Shown here in pieces: positions 43,293 to 52,462 of a stretch of DNA of 64,000 nt. The translations under genes were made by a program, and so were the position numbers. This DNA is from Spiroplasma endosymbiont of Aspidapion aeneum (GTDB taxonomy: Bacteria; Bacillota_I; Bacilli_A; Mycoplasmatales; Mycoplasmataceae): assembly GCF_964031045.1 (NCBI RefSeq), contig NZ_OZ034994.1, positions 62,001 through 126,000 of the forward strand, in the 5' to 3' direction. The notes under the pieces were generated by a model. The model had not been told where the DNA came from. It ran no database searches and saw only the letters and a program-made list of their open reading frames with translations. Numbering within the stretch: position 1 is the stretch's first letter; each line of letters starts with the position of its first letter.

Positions 43293-45962
43293 ATGATACA
43301 TTTAAGAGCCAAGAACCTAATAAAAAAAGGTATTCTTTCAGAGTGAATATATAAAAGTCCTAACATAAATAAAGGTGATGAAATAGCCATTATTACCCAC
43401 GAGGATGGAACAAAATCAAAAGTGAGAACGGGTTATACAGGCATTTTAGTTAAGACTTTAAAAGTGGGAAGCAAGGTTGTTAACGGAACAGCTTTGGCTA
43501 ATTTAGCATCTAACGATGATGAAGCACAGGAATATAAAGAGTGAAATAATAAGAAAAAAGTAGAATCAAAATCTACCGATTTCTTTAAGTCTGAAAATAA
43601 AATTAAAAAAGATTTAGTGTATTCAAAAGAGACTAGTGTTCTCAAAGAGACAAATCGTAACGAAGACTCTAAAAGCCTTGATCAGCGAACTGATACTCTT
43701 ATTTCATCAAATTTAGTTTCACATGAGACTAATGAAAAATTAGACCCGAGAGTTGAATTGGAAAGAAGAACAAAAGCCATGAGGGATAACCTTAAGGCTT
43801 CAACAGGCATAGGAATTAGCGGTGATAAACCCAAGGATAAATTAAATTTTTCAGCACCTAAAGGAGCCGCCGCCAATATATTCCAAAGGGATCAAAAAGG
43901 ATTATCTGAATTTAAAAAAATAATAGATGCTCGTAAAAAAGAACTTCTTAAAAATGAAAATTTTGAGGTAATAGAAGATAAACACGTTGATGCTATGTCG
44001 AAATTAGATGAACACGGAAGACCTTTAATAATGAGAAATATTATAGCCAATAGACGGGATATTCTTAACGCTGGGGGAAATGCATCTCAAATACCTTTTG
44101 ATAGAGTTGCTACAAAAGAAAATGCTAAATTTGGAACGGGGAGTGCTGATATGAAAAACACACAAGTAATAGATTATAATTTGTATGATGAAAAGGATGA
44201 TTCATTTGCTATAGTAAATAATCCTAGCGGTCATTATAATAAGCAATTTCCAGATAAAAATAGATCTATGAAAGAACTCCAAGATAAGGCTAAGAAGAAT
44301 CCTGCATCTTTATCATATCACGAAAGAAAATTACTACGTTTTTATGATGATAATCTTAGAAATGAAAGCCTTAAAAACTCACCTGGATTAGGAAATATTG
44401 AAGCTTGAAAAACACAAGGTGGGTTTTGAAAAAATAAATTACCTTATGTATTTACAAGGGAGGTTCCATGAATAGATCCATTAACCGGTGAAGATAAAAT
44501 AGTTAGATTTATTGATACTCCAAAAGGAAAAGACGACTATGAATTATATTTGAGTGATGGTATTTTGCCAGATATAACAGAAGTTGATTCATTTTTTGGT
44601 GGGGTAAATTCTAGCATAAAACCAAATAAAATTGATAGTAAATTTCTAGATTTACAGTCAAAATCACCCCAAATAGAGGAACTAAATAGAAAAGTTGAGG
44701 AGAAAATAGCAAGCGTAACCAATCTTGGAAATGAAAACATTAAGTATCTTAAGGATGAAATAAGCGCATTGAGAAATCAACTTGAAAGAAAAAATCAACT
44801 AGATGAGGCAACAGAGGCAATTAAGAAAAATTTTGTTCCAAATCAAAATATCCCACAAGGAGGTTCCAATGCTGATACATTTTCTCAACTAATGCAGTAT
44901 ATGTTGATGCAAAACATTATAACTAGTTTAAATACAAATAATGATTCTCAAAAAAATAAGCAAACTCCAAATTACCAAAATAGTTATCCTCAACCACCAA
45001 TGTATAATTTCAATGCTGGACCTGAAAATAATTTTAATGAACAATCTTTTAAAAAAATAATCAGACAAGAGTTATCTAACTTTTCAAGAGAAATGGACAT
45101 ATTTAATACAAAAGAATATTACTCAGATAATTTTTATAAAAAGTCAAAACGAGGAAAAAGGTTTAAGTATGAAGATGATAATGATATAAATGGTGGCAAT
45201 ATATCCACAAATGATGAAATACACCACCAGCCTGGGTATTTGCATTATGAGTCATATAATCCTGTTCCGAATATTAAAAGAGAAAAATTAAATACAAATA
45301 GAAATTCCGCAGTAAAGTCTATGATCATGTCACAGAATTATATACCACCGCTTACAATAAGTGTTGAGATTGATATGTCAGAAATTATGAAGTTGAAAAA
45401 TAACCTAAGAAGATCTAATGAAGAAATTAAATTTCCATCAATGGCGTTCATAGTTAAGGCTATATCAACAGCTTTAACAGAAAACCCAAAGATAAATTCA
45501 AGTTACGATCCAAATACCAATGAACTTATTATTAAGAAATTTCATAATATAGGTTTAGCAACAGAAACATCAGAAGGACTTATTATACCTGTATTAAAAT
45601 TTGTTGAAAGATTAACAGTTAAGGATTTAGCAATAGATATCAAAGAAATGGTTCGTAGATTAAGAAAAGGTAAATTATTTGATTATGAAGTTGAAGGAAG
45701 TACAATAACAGTGGCAAACTACGGGACAGTAGGTGCTATTCAAGCAACGCCAACTATTTTTTATCCTAACACTGCTGTTATTGGAGTTGGTAAAATTGTA
45801 AAAAAACCATTAGTTATCGATAATGAGAATATAGCAATTAAGGCCGTTATGAATATGACACTAACCGTTGACCAAAGAACAATTGAGGCAAGCGAGGCGG
45901 GTATTTTTCTAAATAGAGTCAAAAATTTATTAGAAATCCCAGATTATTTAACAATTTCATAA
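43293..45962 (+). CDS. Large protein with a degenerate lipoyl-like domain and a catalytically dead E2 acyltransferase domain
   Basis: An 889-residue frame. Residues about 28-72 resemble a biotinyl/lipoyl domain (KSKVRTGYTGILVKTLKVGS) but without a clear DKA lipoylation site. Residues 90-680 are low-complexity, charged and Asn/Pro/Gln-rich with a short coiled coil. Residues 683-889 match the E2 catalytic domain (ITVANYGTVGAIQATPTI; NTAVIGVGKI), but the catalytic DHRxxDG is replaced by DQRTIEAS (Asp860 onward), so both His and Asp are lost. It is not a working dihydrolipoyl transacetylase. A scaffold role through the trimeric E2 fold is my inference. Confidence 0.85.
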
Positions 45963-45967
45963 TAAAA

Positions 45968-45990
45968 TATTAAAAACATAGTTTTTAATA
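45968..45990 (+). terminator. Weak hairpin after the E2-like gene
   Basis: A 10-bp stem TATTAAAAAC/GTTTTTAATA with a 3-base loop. It has no strong T-run, so termination efficiency is doubtful. Confidence 0.4.
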
Positions 45991-46011
45991 CACATTTAAC
46001 TAAATAGTAAG

Positions 46012-46017
46012 TATAAT
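46012..46017 (+). promoter_or_regulatory. -10 element of rpsU
   Basis: TATAAT lies 24 bases before ATG 46041 with TAGGAGT between. The -35 region is not recognisable. Confidence 0.45.
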
Positions 46018-46040
46018 ATTAGGTAGGAGTTGAGAAATAA

Positions 46041-46205
46041 ATGCCAGGAATAAAAGTTCGAGATGGAGAACCAATTGACAAAGCTTTAAAAAGATTTCAG
46101 AAAGTTGCTGCCGTTTCAAAAGCAGAATCTAGAAAACGTGAATATCACCTTTCTAAAAAAGAAAAAAGAATTTTTAAACAAAAACAAAACAAAAGATACG
46201 GATAG
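46041..46205 (+). CDS. rpsU: Small ribosomal subunit protein bS21
   Basis: A 54-residue very basic protein with the S21 start MPGIKVRDGEPIDKALKRFQ and the Lys/Arg-rich helix SKAESRKREYHLSKKEKRIF. bS21 helps the 30S subunit with initiation. TAGGAGT lies 11 bases upstream. It is convergent with the minus-strand genes that follow. Confidence 0.95.
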   Translation: MPGIKVRDGEPIDKALKRFQKVAAVSKAESRKREYHLSKKEKRIFKQKQNKRYG

Positions 46206-46230
46206 TTAATTTTGTACATCTTATTAATTT

Positions 46231-46261
46231 AAAAAAATCAAAATCAATTTTTGATTTTTTT
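46231..46261. terminator. Bidirectional terminator between rpsU and the minus-strand genes
   Basis: An 11-bp stem (AAAAAAATCAA 46231-46241 with TTGATTTTTTT 46251-46261). Its A-run and T-run serve both strands. Confidence 0.7.
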
Positions 46262-46321
46262 GTGATTAATTTTTTTATTTAACTATTATCTATATTGTCA
46301 CATTTATAATCTTTAATTTAA

Positions 46322-46810
46322 TTAATCATTTTCATTGTTATCAACATTATTTGGATCAATTGAAGCAGTTTTTTCTATATCTCTTGAAATATCATTTGCT
46401 TTCTTCGTTACTGTAACAATTCCATCAATCAAATTTATTGAAACTCTTGCTAATTCCTGAGCAATTCTTTTTGCATTCTCAGATTTTTTTAACTCACCAC
46501 CGATAGAATTTGCCGCCTTACCCGCCGCTTTATATAATTTGTATGTATCCTTTTTAGCACTTTCTTTTGTCATATTATTTGCTGCGTCACTCAATGAGTG
46601 AAGTTGATATTCTATGTTTGCGCTCATTTCTTCAATACGATTATCTTGAGTTTTTTCTCAAACATCTTCTATTGCGTTAATAAAAGCTTTTAATTGAGGG
46701 CGATACTTTCTTAAATATAATGCCAAATCATATCTAAATTCCACACCCCTTTTTGGTGCAATTAACATCCCTAAAAAAAGTGTCCCTGTAAATTTTGCTA
46801 TTTTAAACAT
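46322..46810 (-). CDS. YtxH-like membrane-associated protein
   Basis: A 162-residue protein. The N terminus FTGTLFLGMLIAPKRGVEFR matches the YtxH pattern (Gly-rich helix, then APKxGxExR). The remainder is a long amphipathic Ala/Lys-rich helix. YtxH and YtxG are neighbours in Bacillus, and the next gene upstream here is YtxG-like, which supports the call. AGGAG precedes the ATG at 46810. One TGA codes Trp. The cellular role is not established. Confidence 0.7.
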
Positions 46811-46830
46811 AATTATCTCCTACTTTTATC

Positions 46831-47178
46831 TTAATCAACTTCATTTGCAAAGTCTTTTATTCTATCAAAAAGTTTATAAAAAACATCCTTATTTCTGACA
46901 GTCACATTAACCCAAGATTTCAAATTTCTCTTTGAAAAAGCTTCAAAAATTTCTAAGTAGTTAGAAATTCTGGCAATTGTATCTACCGTTGTATTTAAAC
47001 TCTCAGATTTATAGGTTAAATCTTCATAAAAATAGTCTATTTTCTTTGCGGCTATACTAACTCTTCTCAAAGTAATTAGGAAATATATTGATGAAATAAT
47101 TCCTAAAATTAAAAGTATTATTACTAAAACAGATGTAGAAGAATCAATGCTCACCATTAAATAAGTTGTTATATTCAT
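46831..47178 (-). CDS. DUF948/YtxG-like membrane protein
   Basis: A 115-residue protein with one N-terminal membrane helix (about residues 16-38) followed by a helical domain of DUF948 type. A signal-anchor orientation with the helical part in the cytoplasm is likely. It ends 20 bases before the YtxH-like gene, giving a ytxG-ytxH-like pair. Function unknown; in Bacillus the pair is general-stress related. Confidence 0.65.
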   Translation of the reverse strand: MNITTYLMVSIDSSTSVLVIILLILGIISSIYFLITLRRVSIAAKKIDYFYEDLTYKSESLNTTVDTIARISNYLEIFEAFSKRNLKSWVNVTVRNKDVFYKLFDRIKDFANEVD

Positions 47179-47304
47179 TTTATTTTCACCTTTTTATGAT
47201 TATACATTATTTAGATAGTTATAATTTAAAATTAACCACTTAATTTCTTACAAGATTAATTATATAAAAAAAACACTAACACCTTCTATTACGGTTACAT
47301 AATT

Positions 47305-48102
47305 TTATTTATTTCCTCTATCAAGATCTGAGGCTCTTAAAAGCATAAAGTCAGCAACCTTTGAAGATAGTTTATAATTTTCTCACCTACTTTTTAGTTT
47401 TTGTTTTTGAAGTTCGTTAACATGATTTGAGAATTTATTAACTTTTACATCTAATTCTTTCTTGGCTTTTAAAAACTCCTTTTGGATATGAATAGATTTA
47501 TTAATATCAATGTCCTCTAATGATTCAGATTCCTTTAATAAAGAGTCTATTTTTTTTTCAGTTTTTTTTATGATCCTATTAAATTTTTTTTCAATGGGCT
47601 TCAATATTTTTAAAGCATTTTGGTCTTCTTCAATATTAATATTATACTGTTTATTTTTTTCAACTAATGTTTTATGAAAAATTTCCTTTTCATCATCACT
47701 CTTAAATATATTTATTGTGCTTTCTTTTCGAGGTTCAAAAATTTCAGGAGATTTTATTTCTAATTCGTCTTTTTTTCTTGGTCTTATTATGTTGTAGTTG
47801 TCGGGAATATTTTGTTCCTTTGCAAAATTAGAGTTTTCCGCATTCCTAAAAAAATTATCATTTGGTGATAATTTATCATCTATTAATTGATCTTCATTTC
47901 TTTCAGTATCAATTTCCTCATGATTAACAATTGGTTCTACAAACTCTCTTGGTTTGTAAGTTTCTTGTGGCTCATTATTATTAAATAATGGTCTTTTTGG
48001 CCTAATTATATTAACATCTTTATCCCTATTTAATAAATTATATGAATCTTCTATTTCTTGGATTCTTTTATCTATATATTTGGTTGGAATTTTTTTGCCC
48101 AT
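47305..48102 (-). CDS. Hypothetical charged coiled-coil protein
   Basis: A 265-residue protein without membrane segments. The first 140 residues are disordered-looking and contain the repeated motif N-I-I-R-P-(K/R)-(R/K) twice (VNIIRPKRPLF and YNIIRPRKKDE). The C-terminal 110 residues are a coiled coil (IEKKFNRIIKKTEKKIDSLL). I prefer the ATG at 48102 because GAGG lies 9 bases upstream; an in-frame ATG at 48117 lacks one. One TGA Trp precedes the final 26 residues. Confidence 0.7.
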
Positions 48103-48103
48103 C

Positions 48104-49180
48104 TTATTTTTCCTCATTAACCGGTTTTTTACTTTCTTTACTCTTTATTGAATTTTTAAGTTGTTCAATTTTATATTTTAGATAAGCCACTTTCTCATCT
48201 TCAGATTTAAATGTTTTATTTTGTATTTGGTTTATCTTTGACGATATCATCTTATTAATTTTATTTATCTGAGTTTGTTGCCAAACCCTTAAAACCTCAA
48301 TTAGTTGACTCTCAAAAAATTCTGATTCATTTTCTAACTTTTCGGAAATTTGTGATTTAACAACCTCTATTTCAGGTATATCATCCATACTATTTTTTAT
48401 TTGAGTATTATTACGTGGAAATAACTTATTTGCCAGAATATTGGCATTTCTTTCAACACTCTCTAAACGCTCGGTTCTTCCTATATAAAATTCATTTTTA
48501 TCTATTTGAATTGCAAATGCATTCTTGTTATTCTTAATTCTTCTCTGAATCATTGTATTGTTTATAAGGTTATCCTCATCTGATTGTGTATATTCATTTA
48601 GTCTAGCTTTTTCTGCTTGTCGTTGTAACCTTAGAGCTCTTTCAATAGCATTTTCATTACTTCTGTTTGATTTTGATAAATTCTGGAATGAATACTCCCT
48701 TGCACGACTAAGGTAGTCCTTTGAAGATTTTGATTTTGAAACATCTGTAAATAATGATTGGTCAACCTTTCCCGAAGACCTCATTTGCTCTATTTTATTC
48801 AATTTTGCAATAACGTGATCTTTTTCGTTTACATCGTTTTTTATTTCATTTGCTTTTGAAACAGCACTATTAATAATATTAGCAAGACCTACATTTTTAT
48901 TTTTACTTAAATTTTGGCTATTATCTAATTTATTTTTTAAAATTAATTCTTCTTTGTCATTATCTATTAATGGTGTATAATTTTGTACTGTGTTCTCAGG
49001 TTTTATATTTAGTTGTTCAGTTATTTTTGCAGCCTCTGGAGAATTTTCAAAAACGGGCTCAATATTTAACAAAGGATCATCATCGTATGTTGAATAGTTT
49101 GGTTGCCTTATTTCATATTCAGATTGTTGACTAACATGAATTGTATCATCAACTTTTTTTTTCTTTTTAAAAATATCCAT
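48104..49180 (-). CDS. Hypothetical charged, largely helical protein
   Basis: A 358-residue acidic/basic protein with no membrane helix and no TGA codon. The first 90 residues are low-complexity. The middle contains Arg/Gln-rich helices (AIERALRLQRQAEKARLNEY) and the C terminus is a long coiled coil (KSEDEKVAYLKYKIEQLKNS). It starts with MDIFKKKKKVDD, preceded by GGGGGAAAT. It lies in a tight minus-strand group with the genes at 47305 and 49189. I do not recognise the family; a structural role is possible. Confidence 0.7.
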   Translation of the reverse strand: MDIFKKKKKVDDTIHVSQQSEYEIRQPNYSTYDDDPLLNIEPVFENSPEAAKITEQLNIKPENTVQNYTPLIDNDKEELILKNKLDNSQNLSKNKNVGLANIINSAVSKANEIKNDVNEKDHVIAKLNKIEQMRSSGKVDQSLFTDVSKSKSSKDYLSRAREYSFQNLSKSNRSNENAIERALRLQRQAEKARLNEYTQSDEDNLINNTMIQRRIKNNKNAFAIQIDKNEFYIGRTERLESVERNANILANKLFPRNNTQIKNSMDDIPEIEVVKSQISEKLENESEFFESQLIEVLRVWQQTQINKINKMISSKINQIQNKTFKSEDEKVAYLKYKIEQLKNSIKSKESKKPVNEEK

Positions 49181-49188
49181 ATTTCCCC

Positions 49189-49770
49189 CTATATTAGGTT
49201 AAAAAATCCTTTGCCAATATTATTATAATATTTAGCCTCAAGATCAATTATACCTTCACTATCAAATAAGTCATCCACACCTAAAGTTAACGGTGAACAA
49301 AACATCCCCTCCGATGTTAAATTTTTAATTTTGCTATTATCAATGAAAGTCCCATCGTTTAAAAATGCACCAGATGTAGCCACAACTGTAATCATATCCC
49401 TTCTTATATTCTTTGCGTTCGTAACTATTTGAATTATTTTGTTTGCTATATCTACCTGACATTTTTTTAGATTTGTTTTTTCAATACCAACACACTCTAT
49501 AACTTTACATACAATAAATTTATCCACTGGTTCCTCTTTTTTTATCCTTAGTTCATCTAATACATTTTTTACATAACTATTTAAATAACTATCAAAAAGC
49601 CTAGTTTTTTTATTTTTTTCAATATTAGGAGATGTGATATTCACACCAACAAGTAAGTCACCCCAATACAAAAGATGAACATTATTTTTTTTCACAATAT
49701 TATTATGATTCTTATTTTCCATGATACATATTAGTGTGTCATAAAAACTGATATATTTAATTAGCCACAT
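49189..49770 (-). CDS. Hypothetical protein, first gene of the minus-strand group
   Basis: A 193-residue soluble-looking protein. It contains the stretches VHLLYWGDLLVGVNITSPNI, KFIVCKVIECVGIEKTNLKK and DMITVVATSGAFLNDGTFID, which suggest an alpha/beta fold. AGGTGGG sits 5 bases before ATG 49770, which favours this start over the in-frame ATG at 49722. A TATAAT-like element lies just upstream on the minus strand (near 49795). No family recognised. Confidence 0.65.
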   Translation of the reverse strand: MWLIKYISFYDTLICIMENKNHNNIVKKNNVHLLYWGDLLVGVNITSPNIEKNKKTRLFDSYLNSYVKNVLDELRIKKEEPVDKFIVCKVIECVGIEKTNLKKCQVDIANKIIQIVTNAKNIRRDMITVVATSGAFLNDGTFIDNSKIKNLTSEGMFCSPLTLGVDDLFDSEGIIDLEAKYYNNIGKGFFNLI

Positions 49771-49936
49771 ATGCCCACCTAACTATAGTATTATTATAAC
49801 TTTTATGTAGCAAAAATTAAAGGTGTTTAACCTATATTTGCTCATCATAGTTATTTTTATAACTCATAAATATAAAATTAATGTTTTTTATAGAAAAAAA
49901 GTCTATAATAAAATGGTATATGAAAGTGAGAAAAGA

Positions 49937-50815
49937 ATGAAAATAGCAATCCTTATTGATTCATCTGCATATATAGAAGAAGAATATATAAATAATACCA
50001 ATATCTTTTTAATTCCGTTAAAAGTTGTTAATGGGCAGATAACATTTAATGATACACGCATAAATTTTATAGAACAAAATTTACAAAATATAATTTGTAA
50101 TAAAAATAGTAACATTAAAACAAGTATGGTTCCACCTGGAGAACTTGAGGAAATATATGATAATATATTGAAGAAATATGACAGAATTTATCATTTTCCA
50201 ATTGCGGTCAATCTATCAAGCATGTATGCATCATCTGTTCAATTAGCTAAAGAAGATAAATATAAGGATAAAATTTTTGTATTTGGCCACTACGTAACTG
50301 CAGCACAACTAGGTGATTTTGCAAAATATATCAATGTTAAATGTCAAGAAAATCCCGCACTATCTCCAGATGAGGTACAAAGAGAACTTGACAACTGAGC
50401 GGAACAGTCTTGAACATATTTTATACCAAGTGATATTGCGCGTCTATCTAAATCTGGTAGAACAAAAACATTACTAATAACATTATTAAAAATTTTAAGA
50501 ACTAGAGTTTGTATTGAATGGGCTGAAAATCCAATCAAATTTGCATTTTCACCAAAACTTAGTCAAATTGCAGAAAAAATATGCAAGCATATTTTATCAA
50601 CATATACTAAGAATCAGTTTACAATTAAGTTCCATAGGGCTTTTTATATTGAAAATGATAGTAAAGAAATAAGATTAATGTTAAAGGTGTTTGAGACACA
50701 CGGTTTTAATATAGAAGTGATTGATTGCCCTTCAGTTTATCTTATTCACGCTGGTGGTGAGTCAATTGGAATATCAATTATAAACGATGAATTAAAAAAG
50801 GTTTATCAAAAATAA
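49937..50815 (+). CDS. DegV family fatty-acid-binding protein
   Basis: A 292-residue protein of the DegV fold, which in Gram-positive bacteria binds fatty acids for the FakA/FakB kinase route. Motifs seen: IAILIDSSAYI at the start, KTSMVPPGELEEIYD (the TSQPS-like loop), FIPSDIARLSKSGR and the C-terminal HAGGESIGIS. Start MKIAILID at 49937 aligns with family starts; the frame is open further upstream but that part is not DegV-like. TGA Trp codons at 50396 and 50411. Confidence 0.88.
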
Positions 50816-50820
50816 CATTA

Positions 50821-50850
50821 AAAAAGATGAATTGCGTTCATCTTTTTTTT
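50821..50850. terminator. Strong terminator after the degV-like gene
   Basis: An 11-bp stem AAAAAGATGAA/TTCATCTTTTT with a 5-base loop and eight T. The A-run on the left could also end minus-strand tRNA-Trp transcripts. Confidence 0.85.
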
Positions 50851-50860
50851 GGATTTTAAA

Positions 50861-50936
50861 TGGCAGGGGTAGTAGGACTTGAACCCACGACACTCGGATT
50901 TGGAGTCCGATGTTCTACCAACTGAACTATACCCCT
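50861..50936 (-). tRNA. tRNA-Trp (CCA)
   Basis: A 76-base cloverleaf on the minus strand with acceptor AGGGGTA/TACCCCT, anticodon CCA and encoded CCA end. It reads UGG. Confidence 0.96.
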
Positions 50937-50944
50937 AAATATAA

Positions 50945-50965
50945 AAACTCTGCTTAACAGAGTTT
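50945..50965 (-). terminator. Attenuator-like hairpin between the two tRNA-Trp genes
   Basis: A perfect 8-bp stem AAACTCTG/CAGAGTTT with a 5-base loop. On the minus strand it is followed by a T-run (TTTTTAT), so transcripts from the UCA gene would mostly stop before the CCA gene. Confidence 0.75.
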
Positions 50966-50975
50966 GATTTTTAAA

Positions 50976-51051
50976 TGGCAGGGGTAGTAGGACTTGAACC
51001 CACGACACTCGGATTTGAAGTCCGATGTTCTACCAACTGAACTATACCCCT
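50976..51051 (-). tRNA. tRNA-Trp (UCA), decodes UGA
   Basis: A 76-base cloverleaf identical to the CCA gene except for one base that changes the anticodon from CCA to UCA. It reads UGA as Trp, which confirms genetic code 4. Confidence 0.96.
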
Positions 51052-51063
51052 ATTAAACTAAAA

Positions 51064-51285
51064 CTATTTTAGATCTTCAACGGCTTTAATTAAGTCTCCA
51101 ATAGTTTTAATTTCTGTCAATGTACTATCAGGAATTTGAACACCTTCATCTTCTTCAAGTAATAAAACAAGATCCATTAAATCTAAAGAATCAATCCCCA
51201 ACTCTTTAACATTGCTATTTTTTGATACTGCTATTTTAACACCTTTGTCTTTTAATGCTTTCTTTATTTTATCAATCATTTCCAT
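51064..51285 (-). CDS. acpP: Acyl carrier protein
   Basis: A 73-residue acidic helical protein with the phosphopantetheine site GIDSLDLMDLVLLLEE (Ser in DSL). CoaD in this window makes the precursor of its prosthetic group. GGAG lies 9 bases before the ATG, and a TGTATAAT lies upstream on the minus strand. It ends 12 bases before tRNA-Trp(UCA), so the two may be cotranscribed. Confidence 0.94.
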   Translation of the reverse strand: MEMIDKIKKALKDKGVKIAVSKNSNVKELGIDSLDLMDLVLLLEEDEGVQIPDSTLTEIKTIGDLIKAVEDLK

Positions 51286-51335
51286 AGCGAATCTCCAATA
51301 TTATTATACAATAAAGAGCAATTTTAAAATAAAAA

Positions 51336-51357
51336 AAACCATTCTATTGAATGGTTT
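51336..51357 (-). terminator. Terminator of tRNA-His
   Basis: A perfect 9-bp stem AAACCATTC/GAATGGTTT with a 4-base loop. Read on the minus strand it is followed by eight T. Confidence 0.85.
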
Positions 51358-51366
51358 ATATCAAAT

Positions 51367-51443
51367 TGGGGCGTATAATGGGAATTGAACCCACGAATGC
51401 CGGGACCACAACCCGGTGCGTTAACCACTTCGCCATATACGCC
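51367..51443 (-). tRNA. tRNA-His (GUG)
   Basis: A 77-base minus-strand cloverleaf with an 8-bp acceptor GGCGTATA/TATACGCC that includes the extra G-1:C73 pair diagnostic of tRNA-His, anticodon GTG and encoded CCA. Confidence 0.95.
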
Positions 51444-51523
51444 AAAATAGACTTAATTATTATATAAAAAAAATTAATAATATTTTAAAAAATTAGCATT
51501 TATTTGAATTTTATTTAAAAAAA

Positions 51524-51700
51524 ATATCAAAATAATATATAATTTAGTAAGAATCATTTTGATATCTGCGATTAAATATAAATAAAAGCGCGTATGCATT
51601 ATATTATTTTGTAACCGATGCAGTAAAGGCGAAGGCATACACATTTATTTAGAATTTAATAAGTATCTTAATTTTTCAATAACAAAAAAATAAATATCAA
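51524..51700 (+). promoter_or_regulatory. Promoter and structured leader of rpsD
   Basis: TATAAT at 51538-51543 is flanked by a 10-bp inverted repeat (ATATCAAAAT 51524-51533 / ATTTTGATAT 51556-51565). The roughly 165-base leader has GC-richer segments that can pair (GTATGC near 51595 with GCATAC near 51634, enclosing CCGATGCAGTAAAGGCG). In Firmicutes S4 represses its own mRNA through a leader pseudoknot, so this may be an S4-binding leader. That is inference. Confidence 0.45.
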
Positions 51701-51716
51701 AAGAGAGGATTTTAGT

Positions 51717-52334
51717 ATGTCAAGATATAGGGGATCAATATTTAAAAAAGCAAGAAGATATGGATTTTCTGTTTTAGAAAATGGAAAAGAATTTTCTAAA
51801 GGAAAAAAAAGAACTAGTGCTCCTGGGCAACATGGTGAAAAAAGAGTAAAATTATCTGAATATGGACAACAAATGCAAGAAAAGCAGAAGGTTAAATTTA
51901 TTTATGGACTAACTGAAAGACAATTTAGAAATACATATTCTAGAGCAAAAAAAATACCAGGAATTACAGGTACAAATTTTTTACAACAATTAGAATCAAG
52001 ATTGGATAACATTGTTTATAGAATGGGAATAGCAGCAACAAGACAAGGTGCTAGACAATTTGTGAATCACGGTCACATTCTTGTTGATGGTAAAAGGGTA
52101 GATATTCCTTCATATTCTGTAAAACCAGGACAAAAAATAAAAATTAGGGATAAAATGAAAAAAAATCCAAAAGTTATAGAGTCACTAAACCTAGCGTTAA
52201 CAACATTGCCATTTGTTTCATTTGATAAAACAAAGTTTGAGGGTGAATATGTTAGATTACCAGAAAGAGATGAATTAAATAGAGATATTAATGAAGCTCT
52301 TGTTGTTGAATGATATAACCTATTGATCAAATAG
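51717..52334 (+). CDS. rpsD: Small ribosomal subunit protein uS4
   Basis: A 205-residue primary 16S-rRNA-binding protein. It has the S4 start [15 protein letters not shown] and the S4 RNA-binding domain [41 protein letters not shown] precedes ATG 51717. With code 4 the protein continues past TGA 52311 to end EALVVEWYNLLIK, matching the usual C-terminal length; the standard code would cut the last seven residues. Confidence 0.96.
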
Positions 52335-52342
52335 TTGTTTTC

Positions 52343-52367
52343 AAAATCACTTTTAAAGTGATTTTTA
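52343..52367 (+). terminator. Intrinsic terminator after rpsD
   Basis: Stem AAAATCAC/GTGATTTT (extendable inward) followed by TTTAATTT. Confidence 0.75.
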
Positions 52368-52462
52368 ATTTATAATAGATGTTTATCTTAATTACCCATT
52401 CTTTTATAAATTATCATACATCAAAATAAATAAAGAACTTCAAATTAATATATAATTATAAT

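Noticed and set aside
43293-45962. Annotation as functional pyruvate dehydrogenase E2 (pdhC)
   Set aside because: The catalytic His and Asp are replaced, the lipoyl lysine context is missing, and no E1 or E3 gene is adjacent.
49823-49936. Upstream extension of the degV-like gene with a hydrophobic start
   Set aside because: The extension is not DegV-like, and MKIAILIDSSAY at 49937 fits the family start.
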